A stretch of DNA of 64,000 nt. Origin: Tsuneonella deserti. GTDB lineage: Bacteria; Pseudomonadota; Alphaproteobacteria; Sphingomonadales; Sphingomonadaceae. Each line of letters starts with the position of its first letter. The first letter of the stretch is position 1. The translations under genes and the position numbers were made by a program. The notes under the pieces are model-generated. The model ran no database searches and had not been told where the DNA came from. It was given only the letters and a program-made list of their open reading frames with translations. Below, piece after piece: positions 57,859 to 64,000 of this stretch. The stretch lies in assembly GCF_014644315.1 (NCBI RefSeq), contig NZ_BMKL01000001.1:124001-188000 (forward strand). Reading direction: 5' to 3'.

Positions 57859-58542
57859 TTAGCTGCCGATGCGCGAAGACCGCAGGATCTTGCCGGCGGT
57901 GTCGGTCACCACTTCGTAAAGGATGCCATCCTTGGCACGGACCCGCCGCACGGTCTCTCCTGCGGCGTTGACGGTGGACGAAACCACCGAGAGCCCGCTC
58001 CGGGCAAGATCCAGCACGGCGCCCGAACGCAGCACGGACTGGGTCAGGTTGCCGACCGTCGACACGGTGTTGTTGGCGACGGAACCGACCACGCCGACCG
58101 CATTGTCGACCGTGCCGGTGAGCTGGGTGATGATCTGCGGGTTGTTATCGAGCGTTTGCAGGGTGCGCTCGATAATCGCGCGCACGTTGTCGAGCCGGAT
58201 GATAAGCGCCGCCTGCGCTTTCACCCCCTTGATGGAAAGATCGACCTGGTCGATCGATGCGTCGGCACCGGCGGTCAGCTTGAGCAGGCTGGCGAGTTGC
58301 GCATCCAGCGCGACGTGGACCTGAAGGTTGTCCACCTTCAGCGTGATCTCGTCCACCGACAGGTTCGGCACGTCGAGCACCACGTCGGGCTGCTGGTCGG
58401 CGGGCACCGAAGCGAGATAGGCGACCGCAGGACTCTGCGCCGAACCTTGAGCCGGTTGGCTGCGGCCCTGCGCGTGTGCAGGCACCGAAACGACGGCGGC
58501 GGCAGCAACGGCGGCTCCGGCGAGAAGTAGGCGGTTCATCAT
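57859..58542 (-). CDS. Exported protein of unknown function
   Basis: 227 residues with a signal peptide (RLLLAGAAVAAAAVVSVPAH, then AQ). The mature part has no motif I know; repeated short hydrophobic-polar patterns such as DITLKVDNLQVHVALDAQLA and GNLTQSVLRSGAVLDLARSG suggest an elongated helical/beta fold. The upstream gene's stop overlaps its start (ATGA). Probably envelope-associated; function unknown. Confidence 0.7.
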   Translation of the reverse strand: MMNRLLLAGAAVAAAAVVSVPAHAQGRSQPAQGSAQSPAVAYLASVPADQQPDVVLDVPNLSVDEITLKVDNLQVHVALDAQLASLLKLTAGADASIDQVDLSIKGVKAQAALIIRLDNVRAIIERTLQTLDNNPQIITQLTGTVDNAVGVVGSVANNTVSTVGNLTQSVLRSGAVLDLARSGLSVVSSTVNAAGETVRRVRAKDGILYEVVTDTAGKILRSSRIGS

Positions 58543-58886
58543 GGATCCCCTGTATCGTTCTTGATAGCGATGATCGGTTCGGGCGCCGTCAGGCGCGCAA
58601 TGCCGCGCAGGTCGATGCGCAGGTTGCGATAGGTCTTGCGTCCGGTCGGAAGCGAGCGGGTGATCTCGACCGGCGGCGCTTCACCCGGATGGGCATGCAG
58701 GGCCAGCTCGGCTTTGCCTCCGGAGTGGATTTCGAGCGACTTGATGTCTGCGCGGGCGCGGATTTCGATATCGGGGGGACTGGTCGCAGCGCCTGGCGCG
58801 GCCGCCTGCGCGAAGAGTATCAGCCCCAGAATGCTCATCGAAAGCGCTAACGAGCTGAATCTCTGCCGGTTCCGGAGAAACGGCAA
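58539..58886 (-). CDS. Small exported protein of unknown function
   Basis: About 115 residues if read from a TTG at 58886, which gives a proper signal peptide with a basic start (RNRQR) before the hydrophobic stretch ALSMSILGLILFAQAAA; an ATG at 58838 would give 99 residues with a weaker signal. The mature part (IEIRARADIKSLEIHSGGKA) has no known domain. Ends in a four-base overlap with the following exported protein, so the two are coupled. Confidence 0.65.
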   Translation of the reverse strand: MPFLRNRQRFSSLALSMSILGLILFAQAAAPGAATSPPDIEIRARADIKSLEIHSGGKAELALHAHPGEAPPVEITRSLPTGRKTYRNLRIDLRGIARLTAPEPIIAIKNDTGDP

Positions 58887-58925
58887 GCCCGGGCACCTAG
58901 TCTGCCGGTGCCGGTTGTTCCGGCG

Positions 58926-59513
58926 ATGACTTCTCATTCTCCGCCTCTCGAAACCGCTGCCTTCTCCTTCGACAGGAAGGCGCGTAAGGCGCTTATGCCT
59001 TATCGCTGCAGCGCCCCGGTAAGGGCGATCGACTGGTTCAGCCAGCTGGGAGACCAGGCGCAGATGCGGCTCATTGCCGGGGGAGTGGTCGCTGCCGGGC
59101 TGGTGCGCCGGGATGTGCGGATGATTGGTGCGGGGGTCAGGATGCTGGCTGCCCACGAAGTGGCGACCACGATCAAGCGCGCGGTAAAGGAGCGGGTCAT
59201 CCGCTCGCGGCCGCGAAGCGCGGGAGGCGGGGACAAGCGGCCTCACAAGGGCAAGGACATGCGCAAGGAGAAGTCTAGCTTCCCGTCGGGCCATGCTGCC
59301 GGAGCAACCGCCGGTGCGCGCGCTTTCGCCGCAGTCTACCCAGACCATTCGATGACGGCACATGCACTCGCGGGGGCGGTTTCGCTGGGCCGGATCCCGG
59401 GCTGCGCACATTACCCGAGCGACGTAGCCGCCGGCGTCGCAATCGGCGCCTCTGCTTCGGCCACGGTCACGGTTGCCTGGCGCCTCGTGCGGCTGGCCAT
59501 CCTCAGGCGCTGA
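58926..59513 (+). CDS. PAP2-family phosphatase
   Basis: 195 residues from the ATG at 58926 (an in-frame GTG at 58908 exists). Catalytic motifs of the PAP2/lipid phosphatase superfamily are present in order: KRAVKERVIRSRPR, SSFPSGHAAGATAG, and GRIPGCAHYPSDVAAG, with the His and Asp of the third motif. Hydrophobic segments are short, so it may be a small membrane-associated form. Probable substrate is a lipid or undecaprenyl phosphate; not provable here. Confidence 0.88.
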   Translation: MTSHSPPLETAAFSFDRKARKALMPYRCSAPVRAIDWFSQLGDQAQMRLIAGGVVAAGLVRRDVRMIGAGVRMLAAHEVATTIKRAVKERVIRSRPRSAGGGDKRPHKGKDMRKEKSSFPSGHAAGATAGARAFAAVYPDHSMTAHALAGAVSLGRIPGCAHYPSDVAAGVAIGASASATVTVAWRLVRLAILRR

Positions 59514-59517
59514 GGCA

Positions 59518-59549
59518 AAAGAAAAGGGCGGCCCCTCGCGGAGCCGCCC
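59518..59549 (-). terminator. Terminator of rplJ-rplL
   Basis: Stem GGGCGGC / GCCGCCC with a ten-base loop, followed on the minus strand by TTTTC. It sits between the convergent PAP2 and rplL genes. Confidence 0.8.
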
Positions 59550-59578
59550 TCGATCTTGTCTGTCAAGCAGCGCGAGGC

Positions 59579-59956
59579 TTACTTGAGTTCGACGGTGCCG
59601 CCAGCGGCTTCGATCTTCGACTTGATGTCGTCGGCCTCGGCCTTGTTGACGCCTTCCTTGATCGCCTTCGGGGCGCTCTCGACGAGGGTCTTGGCTTCGG
59701 TCAGGCCCAGGCCGGTGATGGCACGGACTTCCTTGATGACCTGGATCTTCTTGCCGCCGTCGCCCGTGAGGATAACGTCGAACTCGGTCTGCTCTTCGGC
59801 AGCCGGCCCGGCGTCGCCGCCACCGGCGGGCGCAGCAACCGCGACGGCGGCGGCAGCGGACACGCCCCACGCTTCTTCAAGCGCCTTGGCAAGATCGGCC
59901 GCCTCGAGGACGGTCAGCTTCGAAAGGTCTTCAACCAGCTTGGCAATATCGGCCAT
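59579..59956 (-). CDS. rplL: 50S ribosomal protein L7/L12
   Basis: 125-residue stalk protein: N-terminal dimerisation part [20 protein letters not shown], an Ala/Gly/Pro hinge ([15 protein letters not shown]) and the C-terminal domain [20 protein letters not shown] with [12 protein letters not shown]. It recruits translation factors. It lies 66 bp after rplJ on the minus strand. Confidence 0.97.
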   Translation of the reverse strand: MADIAKLVEDLSKLTVLEAADLAKALEEAWGVSAAAAVAVAAPAGGGDAGPAAEEQTEFDVILTGDGGKKIQVIKEVRAITGLGLTEAKTLVESAPKAIKEGVNKAEADDIKSKIEAAGGTVELK

Positions 59957-60022
59957 GGTGTTTCACTCCAGATTTGATGTGGGGCGAGACTGCCCCGAAT
60001 TGTTTGCGTTGGGAAAAACCGC

Positions 60023-60538
60023 TTACGCCGCGTCCTTGGCCGCATAGGCCCCGAAGACACGGGCGAGCTTGCTCGCGGGGGCGTTGACCAGCTGCACCAC
60101 CTTGGTGGCAGGTGCGTTGACCAGGCCCACGAGCTTGGCCCGCAGCTCGTCGAGGCTGGGGAGGGCGGCGAGCGCCTTGATCCCGGCTTCGTCGAGCAAC
60201 TGCCCGCCCATCGATCCACCGACGATTTCGAGTTTGTCGTTGGTCTTGGCGAAGTCCACCACGGCCTTGGCCGCCGCCACCGGGTCGGACGACCAGGCGA
60301 GGCCCGTCGGACCTTCGAGGAGATCCTCGAGGCCCTTGTAGGGGGTGTCGTTCAGGGCGATGCTGGCCAGACTGTTCTTCGCCACCTTGTAGGTCGCGTT
60401 CGCGTCCCGCATCTTCGTGCGCAGGGCGGTGGACTGTCCCACCGTCATGCCGAGGTTGCGGGTGACGACCACCACGCCAACTTCGTTGAAGACCGCGTTG
60501 AGCGATGCGACCGATTCGGCTTTCTGCGAACGATCCAT
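60023..60538 (-). CDS. rplJ: 50S ribosomal protein L10
   Basis: 171 residues from the ATG at 60538 (MDRSQKAESVASLNAVFNEV), the usual L10 start; longer in-frame starts are not conserved. It anchors L7/L12 dimers to the 50S subunit. In most bacteria it is followed by rpoBC; here rplJ-rplL run left and rpoB runs right. Confidence 0.97.
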   Translation of the reverse strand: MDRSQKAESVASLNAVFNEVGVVVVTRNLGMTVGQSTALRTKMRDANATYKVAKNSLASIALNDTPYKGLEDLLEGPTGLAWSSDPVAAAKAVVDFAKTNDKLEIVGGSMGGQLLDEAGIKALAALPSLDELRAKLVGLVNAPATKVVQLVNAPASKLARVFGAYAAKDAA

Positions 60539-60862
60539 GCTTGCTCCTTCACTCATGACCGCGCGGGGCAAGAACCCCGTGCGATCGGCTCACGTCGCCA
60601 CGGACGCGGATGCGCCGTAGCCGGTCCATTCGAAGGGGAAGGAGTGCGCTGCGAGGCGCGAAGCGGGCGTGCCCGGAGGGGCGGCCCGCGTGAAATCTCG
60701 TTTCCCCGCCTAGGCTGGAGATTAAGCTCCCGAAGGAACGCCAGCTGTCTCGGACGGACGCCCGGAAAGACTCGGTGCATATGCAAAGAGGCCCGCCGGA
60801 CGGGGCGGGCCTCTAGAGGAAAGCGCCGGCGAGTCAAGTCGCCGGCCTGATTGGCGGGACGG
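60539..60862 (-). other. rplJ leader and spacer
   Basis: 324 bp with no gene. The part nearest rplJ should contain the L10 autoregulatory leader, and small hairpins are visible (for example around 60560-60580), but I could not match the known L10-binding consensus by eye. The upper part holds the terminator at 60788-60813. Confidence 0.5.
60788..60813 (-). terminator. Terminator of the lipoprotein gene
   Basis: Perfect ten-base stem GAGGCCCGCC / GGCGGGCCTC with a six-base loop; on the minus strand it is followed by TTTGCAT. It lies 50 bp downstream of the lipoprotein stop. Confidence 0.75.
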
Positions 60863-61198
60863 TCAGTCCTGCGCGTCGCGCTTTTCCTGAAGGTTCTTTG
60901 CCTGCGCTTCCAGGCGATCAGCCTCTGCCTCGTTGGTGGATTCGACCTTGTCGGCCTGTTCCTCGAGGTTCTCGGCGGTGGTGTCGAGCGCCTTTGCGCC
61001 CATCGTGTCGGTGGCTGCAGCGCCAGGCGTGGTGTCGGTCGGGCCGACCGCGCTGGTGTCGGTCGCCATGGCATCGTCGGTCGTCGTCGCTGCCGCGGCA
61101 TCGGTCTCGGTGCCTTCCGCGGCATCGGGAGTGCTGTCGCCGCAGGCGGAAAGACCGAGGGCGAGGGGAAGGGCGACGATCAGGGCAAGCTTCTTCAT
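60863..61198 (-). CDS. Small lipoprotein
   Basis: 111 residues from the ATG at 61198. The signal peptide KKLALIVALPLALGLSACGDS contains a lipobox (LSAC), so the mature protein should be lipid-anchored at Cys. The rest is low complexity, rich in Ala, Asp, Thr and Glu, with a helical end (ENLEEQADKVESTNEAEADR) that could form a coiled coil. Function unknown. Confidence 0.75.
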   Translation of the reverse strand: MKKLALIVALPLALGLSACGDSTPDAAEGTETDAAAATTTDDAMATDTSAVGPTDTTPGAAATDTMGAKALDTTAENLEEQADKVESTNEAEADRLEAQAKNLQEKRDAQD

Positions 61199-61263
61199 CG
61201 ATATCATCCTATATTGGTCGCCACTAAATCGCCATAATTGCGCGAGGTTCCCGAAGGGGGGCA

Positions 61264-61491
61264 TCAGCTTTCCGGCCGGTAGGCGAGGAGATCCCCTGGC
61301 TGGCAGCCCAGTTCGCGGCAGATGGCCTCGAGCGTGGAGAAGCGGATTGCCCGCGCCTTGCCGGTCTTGAGGATGGAGAGGTTCGCGAGCGTGAGCCCGA
61401 CCCGTTCCGCCAGTTCGGTCAGCGTCATGCGGCGCGCGTGGAGAAGGTCGTCGAGCGTGACCGCTATGCTGGTTCCTTCCTCGGCAGGCAT
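61264..61491 (-). CDS. XRE-type transcriptional regulator
   Basis: 75 residues with a compact helix-turn-helix: VTLDDLLHARRMTLTELAER, then VGLTLANLSILKTGKARAIR and FSTLEAICRELGCQPGDLL. This is the YozG type. I use the ATG at 61491, which overlaps the DUF2975 gene's stop; a GTG at 61494 is equally possible. It is the last gene of a three-gene operon and may act on the repeat at 62208-62265. Confidence 0.85.
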   Translation of the reverse strand: MPAEEGTSIAVTLDDLLHARRMTLTELAERVGLTLANLSILKTGKARAIRFSTLEAICRELGCQPGDLLAYRPES

Positions 61492-62027
61492 CACACGGTC
61501 CCTTCCAGGTCGTTACGCATCGCCGCGCCCTGCTGGAATACCCGGGCCAGGATAAAGAGAGTGAGTGCCAGCAGCAGTCCGCCGAGGGAAATCCCGAAGT
61601 CGAAATCCACGTTCTTGACGGTGAAGGCGATCCACCCGCCGATAATTGCCGCCGGCACCCCGATCAATTGCCCGGCGATGGCGAGCCATCCCATCGCGCG
61701 CAGCCGCTCGGCATTTTCCGGCACAAACGGATCCCCCTCCGCCACGCTATCGACGATCCGGCGGAGGAGCAGGAACATCCGGTACCCGCAGAACAGGATC
61801 GCCAGTCCGAGCGCGAGGATGGCGACGAACGACAGGATCAGCGCGCCCGGATGCGCTACGGCCCCGTTCTGCTCGACCAATGTGGCGATGATCGCGCCGC
61901 GCCAGATGACCACCGCCGGGATTGCCAGGGCAACACCGGCCATCGCGATGATGACGAGCGTGATGATGAACGAAAGAAACGTGCGCGCAGTGGCGAGCAA
62001 CGGATCGGTGCGGAATGAAGAGGCCAT
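61491..62027 (-). CDS. DUF2975 membrane protein
   Basis: 178 residues with four membrane helices (about 15-45, 62-85, 112-133 and 145-163). The last helices and the spacing FCGYRMFLLLRRIVDSVAEG, then DPFVPENAERLRAMGW, are DUF2975 features. Its gene overlaps the downstream XRE regulator, a pairing found throughout bacteria; the membrane protein may sense a signal and control the regulator. Mechanism unknown. Confidence 0.85.
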   Translation of the reverse strand: MASSFRTDPLLATARTFLSFIITLVIIAMAGVALAIPAVVIWRGAIIATLVEQNGAVAHPGALILSFVAILALGLAILFCGYRMFLLLRRIVDSVAEGDPFVPENAERLRAMGWLAIAGQLIGVPAAIIGGWIAFTVKNVDFDFGISLGGLLLALTLFILARVFQQGAAMRNDLEGTV

Positions 62028-62051
62028 CGGTCGTACTCCCTGACGGTCCGG

Positions 62052-62177
62052 TCAGGCGATGACCGCGGTGCCCGGGTAGGGCGGGGCAACCGGGACGGTG
62101 AGCGCCTGCTGGAACGCGACCGAGGTGAGAAAAACTGCAGCGAGCGCAGCAACGAGCGAGGTTCGGGTACGGGGCAT
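62052..62177 (-). CDS. Very short exported peptide
   Basis: 41 residues from an ATG at 62177 with CGGAG eight bases upstream. The sequence is a signal-peptide-like start (RTRTSLVAALAAVFLTSVAF) plus a short tail ending in TAVIA. It ends 24 bp before the DUF2975 gene. Similar tiny peptides are, as I recall, common in sphingomonads and usually missed by gene finders. Confidence 0.6.
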   Translation of the reverse strand: MPRTRTSLVAALAAVFLTSVAFQQALTVPVAPPYPGTAVIA

Positions 62178-62207
62178 TTGTCGATCTCCGATATGAATGA
62201 TGCCGAT

Positions 62208-62265
62208 AATCGATAAGGCATTGTTCGCATATCGTCAATCAATAATATTGAAAATCGATAAGGCA
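62208..62265. promoter_or_regulatory. Direct-repeat operator candidate of the DUF2975-XRE operon
   Basis: AATCGATAAGGCA occurs twice (62208-62220 and 62253-62265), 45 bp apart, with the near-palindrome CAATAATATTG between them at about 62237-62250. The repeats flank the likely promoter of the leftward operon. Probable binding site of the operon's own XRE regulator. Confidence 0.55.
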
Positions 62266-62329
62266 CTGGAAGCCGGAGAGATTGCCGCCGCCCGCCTGCC
62301 GCCCGAAGACGCGGGCGGCTGCGAGAGGT

Positions 62330-62358
62330 TTGACTTGCGGGTAGCGTCTCCCTATATG
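62330..62358 (+). promoter_or_regulatory. Probable housekeeping promoter of rpoB
   Basis: TTGACT (62330-62335), 17-base spacer, TATATG (62353-62358): a good sigma-70-type match, leaving a leader of about 207 bases before rpoB. Confidence 0.55.
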
Positions 62359-62571
62359 GCCGTCCGACCGTTCGCTTCGAGCACGGTCCGGTTCATGCGC
62401 GGGAATCGGGCCCAGGATGGAAGCGGCGTTTCCATAATCGCGACGCACCTGCAGCTGCCACCGGGATCGGTGTGCCTGAAGCTGCGGGTTTTTCGCGTCC
62501 CGATTTCCCGCCCGCGCGGGATTTGAAACAGCCGCCCACCGGCGGCGCTAGACTAGGGCGAACTCTCCTCC

Positions 62572-64000
62572 ATGGCGACCAAGGCGAAAGCTCCGGCTCC
62601 GACTCGCAATTCACAGACTGGCACCGCGAAGAAGCGCATCCGTCGTATCTTCGGGGACATCCACGAAGTCGTGAAAATGCCGAACCTGATCGAGGTTCAG
62701 CGCGAATCGTACGAGCAGTTCCTGCGCTCGGACAAGAGCACCGGCTATGTCTCCGGCCTGGAAAAGACCCTGCGTTCGGTATTCCCGATCCGCGACTTCG
62801 CCGGCACCGCCGAGCTCGATTTCGTCCATTACGAGCTTGAGGATCCCAAGTACGACATCACCGAGTGCCGTCAGCGGGGCATTACGTATGCAGCGCCGAT
62901 GAAGGTGACGCTGCGCCTGATAGTGTTCGAGGTCGACACCGAGACCGAGACCCGCTCGGTTTTGGATATCAAGGAACAGGACGTCTACATGGGCGACATG
63001 CCCCTGATGACGCACAACGGCACGTTCGTCATCAATGGCACCGAGCGCGTGATCGTCTCGCAGATGCACCGTTCGCCGGGTGTGCTGTTCGACCATGACC
63101 GCGGCAAGACCCATTCCTCGGGCAAGCTGCTGTTTGCCGCCCGCGTGATCCCTTACCGCGGCTCGTGGCTCGATTTCGAATTCGATGCCAAGGACATCGT
63201 CAACGTCCGTATCGACCGCAAGCGCAAGCTGCCGGTCACCTCGCTGCTTTACGCGCTCGGCCTCGACGACGAGGCGATCCTCGATCACTTCTACGAGACC
63301 GTCACCTGGCAGCGCGTGTCCGGCAAGCAGGGCGATGGCTGGAAGATCCCCTTCGTCGCCGACGCCTGGCGCGGCGCAAAGCCCGCTTTCGCGCTGGTCG
63401 ACGCCAGCACCGGTGAGGAAGTATTCCCCGCCGGCCAGAAGATCAGCCCCCGCGCGGCGAACAAGGCGGCCAAGGACGGCCTGGCCGAGCTGCTGATTCC
63501 GACCGAGGAAATCTTCGGTCACTTCGCCGCCAAGGACATGATCGACGAATCCACCGGTCGCATCTGGATCGAGGCGGGCGACGAAGTCGGCCCCGAGAAT
63601 CTCGAGGCGCTCGACAAGGCCGGTGTGTCGCAGCTCGAGCTGCTCGACATCGACGACATCAACACCGGCCCGTGGATCCGCAACACGATGAAGGTCGACA
63701 AGGCCGAGAACCGTGACGAGGGCCTGGAGGCGATCTACAAGGTCATGCGTCCCGGCGAGCCGCCGACCAAGGAAACCGCCGAGGCGCTGTTCGAAGGCCT
63801 GTTCTTCGATTCCGAGCGTTATGACCTGTCGGCCGTCGGCCGCGTAAAGCTCAACATGCGTCTCGGCCTCGATGCCGAGGACACCGTCACCACGCTGCGC
63901 AAGGAAGACATCCTCGCGGTGGTCAAGGAGCTGGTCGGCCTCAAGGACGGCAAGGGCGAGGTCGACGATATCGACAACCTCGGCAATCGCCGTGTCCGCT
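62572..64000 (+). CDS. rpoB: RNA polymerase beta subunit (3' partial)
   Basis: Starts at the ATG at 62572 (CTCTCCTCC precedes it; no strong ribosome-binding site) and runs off the window after about 476 residues. The visible part is unmistakable: [40 protein letters not shown], and [20 protein letters not shown]. These are the N-terminal protrusion and lobe; the rifampicin-binding and active-site regions lie beyond the window. Confidence 0.97.
   Translation, partial: MATKAKAPAPTRNSQTGTAKKRIRRIFGDIHEVVKMPNLIEVQRESYEQFLRSDKSTGYVSGLEKTLRSVFPIRDFAGTAELDFVHYELEDPKYDITECRQRGITYAAPMKVTLRLIVFEVDTETETRSVLDIKEQDVYMGDMPLMTHNGTFVINGTERVIVSQMHRSPGVLFDHDRGKTHSSGKLLFAARVIPYRGSWLDFEFDAKDIVNVRIDRKRKLPVTSLLYALGLDDEAILDHFYETVTWQRVSGKQGDGWKIPFVADAWRGAKPAFALVDASTGEEVFPAGQKISPRAANKAAKDGLAELLIPTEEIFGHFAAKDMIDESTGRIWIEAGDEVGPENLEALDKAGVSQLELLDIDDINTGPWIRNTMKVDKAENRDEGLEAIYKVMRPGEPPTKETAEALFEGLFFDSERYDLSAVGRVKLNMRLGLDAEDTVTTLRKEDILAVVKELVGLKDGKGEVDDIDNLGNRRVR

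Overview
The window is high-GC alphaproteobacterial chromosome. Gene content points to Sphingomonadales, probably an erythrobacter or Novosphingobium-like lineage: a TonB-ExbB-ExbD-ExbD set, a large TonB-dependent receptor, a PutA lacking the N-terminal DNA-binding domain, MucR, and the hom-glpX neighbourhood. This placement rests on recalled gene content; no database was consulted.

Layout. 1-8.9 kb is core: the 3' part of an Lhr-type helicase, the leftward tonB-exbB-exbD-exbD operon, hom and glpX. 8.9-10.8 kb is a small disturbed patch: an in-frame degenerate copy of the glpX 3' end, a small HTH protein, a frameshifted HEPN-like gene and several copies of a short palindromic repeat. 10.8-31.3 kb is core again: prs and an inositol-monophosphatase-like gene, a sulfatase-fold membrane enzyme, rpmI-rplT, an AraC regulator, pheS-pheT-SDR, prfC, an OmpR/EnvZ-type pair, an EF-hand protein, a Xaa-Pro aminopeptidase divergent from an oligopeptidase, and a thioesterase. 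tRNA-Leu(GAG) lies at 31404-31490.

From just after that tRNA to about 47.93 kb is an accessory island. It opens with a DUF3489-DUF2924-large serine recombinase operon. Next come a DUF4297-like nuclease gene split by a single-base frameshift, a hypothetical gene, a membrane-anchored DUF1493 (acyl-carrier-like) protein, an efflux outer-membrane remnant, a MucR regulator and a cluster of inverted repeats. A FixJ-like regulator flanked by two FixL-like kinases follows. The island ends with a translationally coupled pair: a 543-residue protein of unknown function and a 788-residue phospholipase-D-fold protein. That pair is the best candidate here for an undescribed (defence-type) system. The island stops inside a broken gene joined directly to an autotransporter that has lost its N-terminus.

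47.9-64 kb is mostly core: the autotransporter remnant, a LuxR-type regulator, dcd, a TonB-dependent receptor divergent from a TetR regulator, putA, two small exported proteins and a PAP2 phosphatase. Then come rplJ-rplL (leftward), a lipoprotein, a three-gene operon (41-residue exported peptide, DUF2975, XRE regulator) and the start of rpoB (rightward). The rplJL and rpoB genes, normally one operon, are on opposite strands about 2 kb apart.

Functional links. TonB/ExbB/ExbD would energise the receptor at 51.6-53.9 kb. The fix-like sensors, MucR and recombinase module look horizontally acquired. Product names come from recognised motifs only; start codons were chosen from visible ribosome-binding sites and overlaps where possible.
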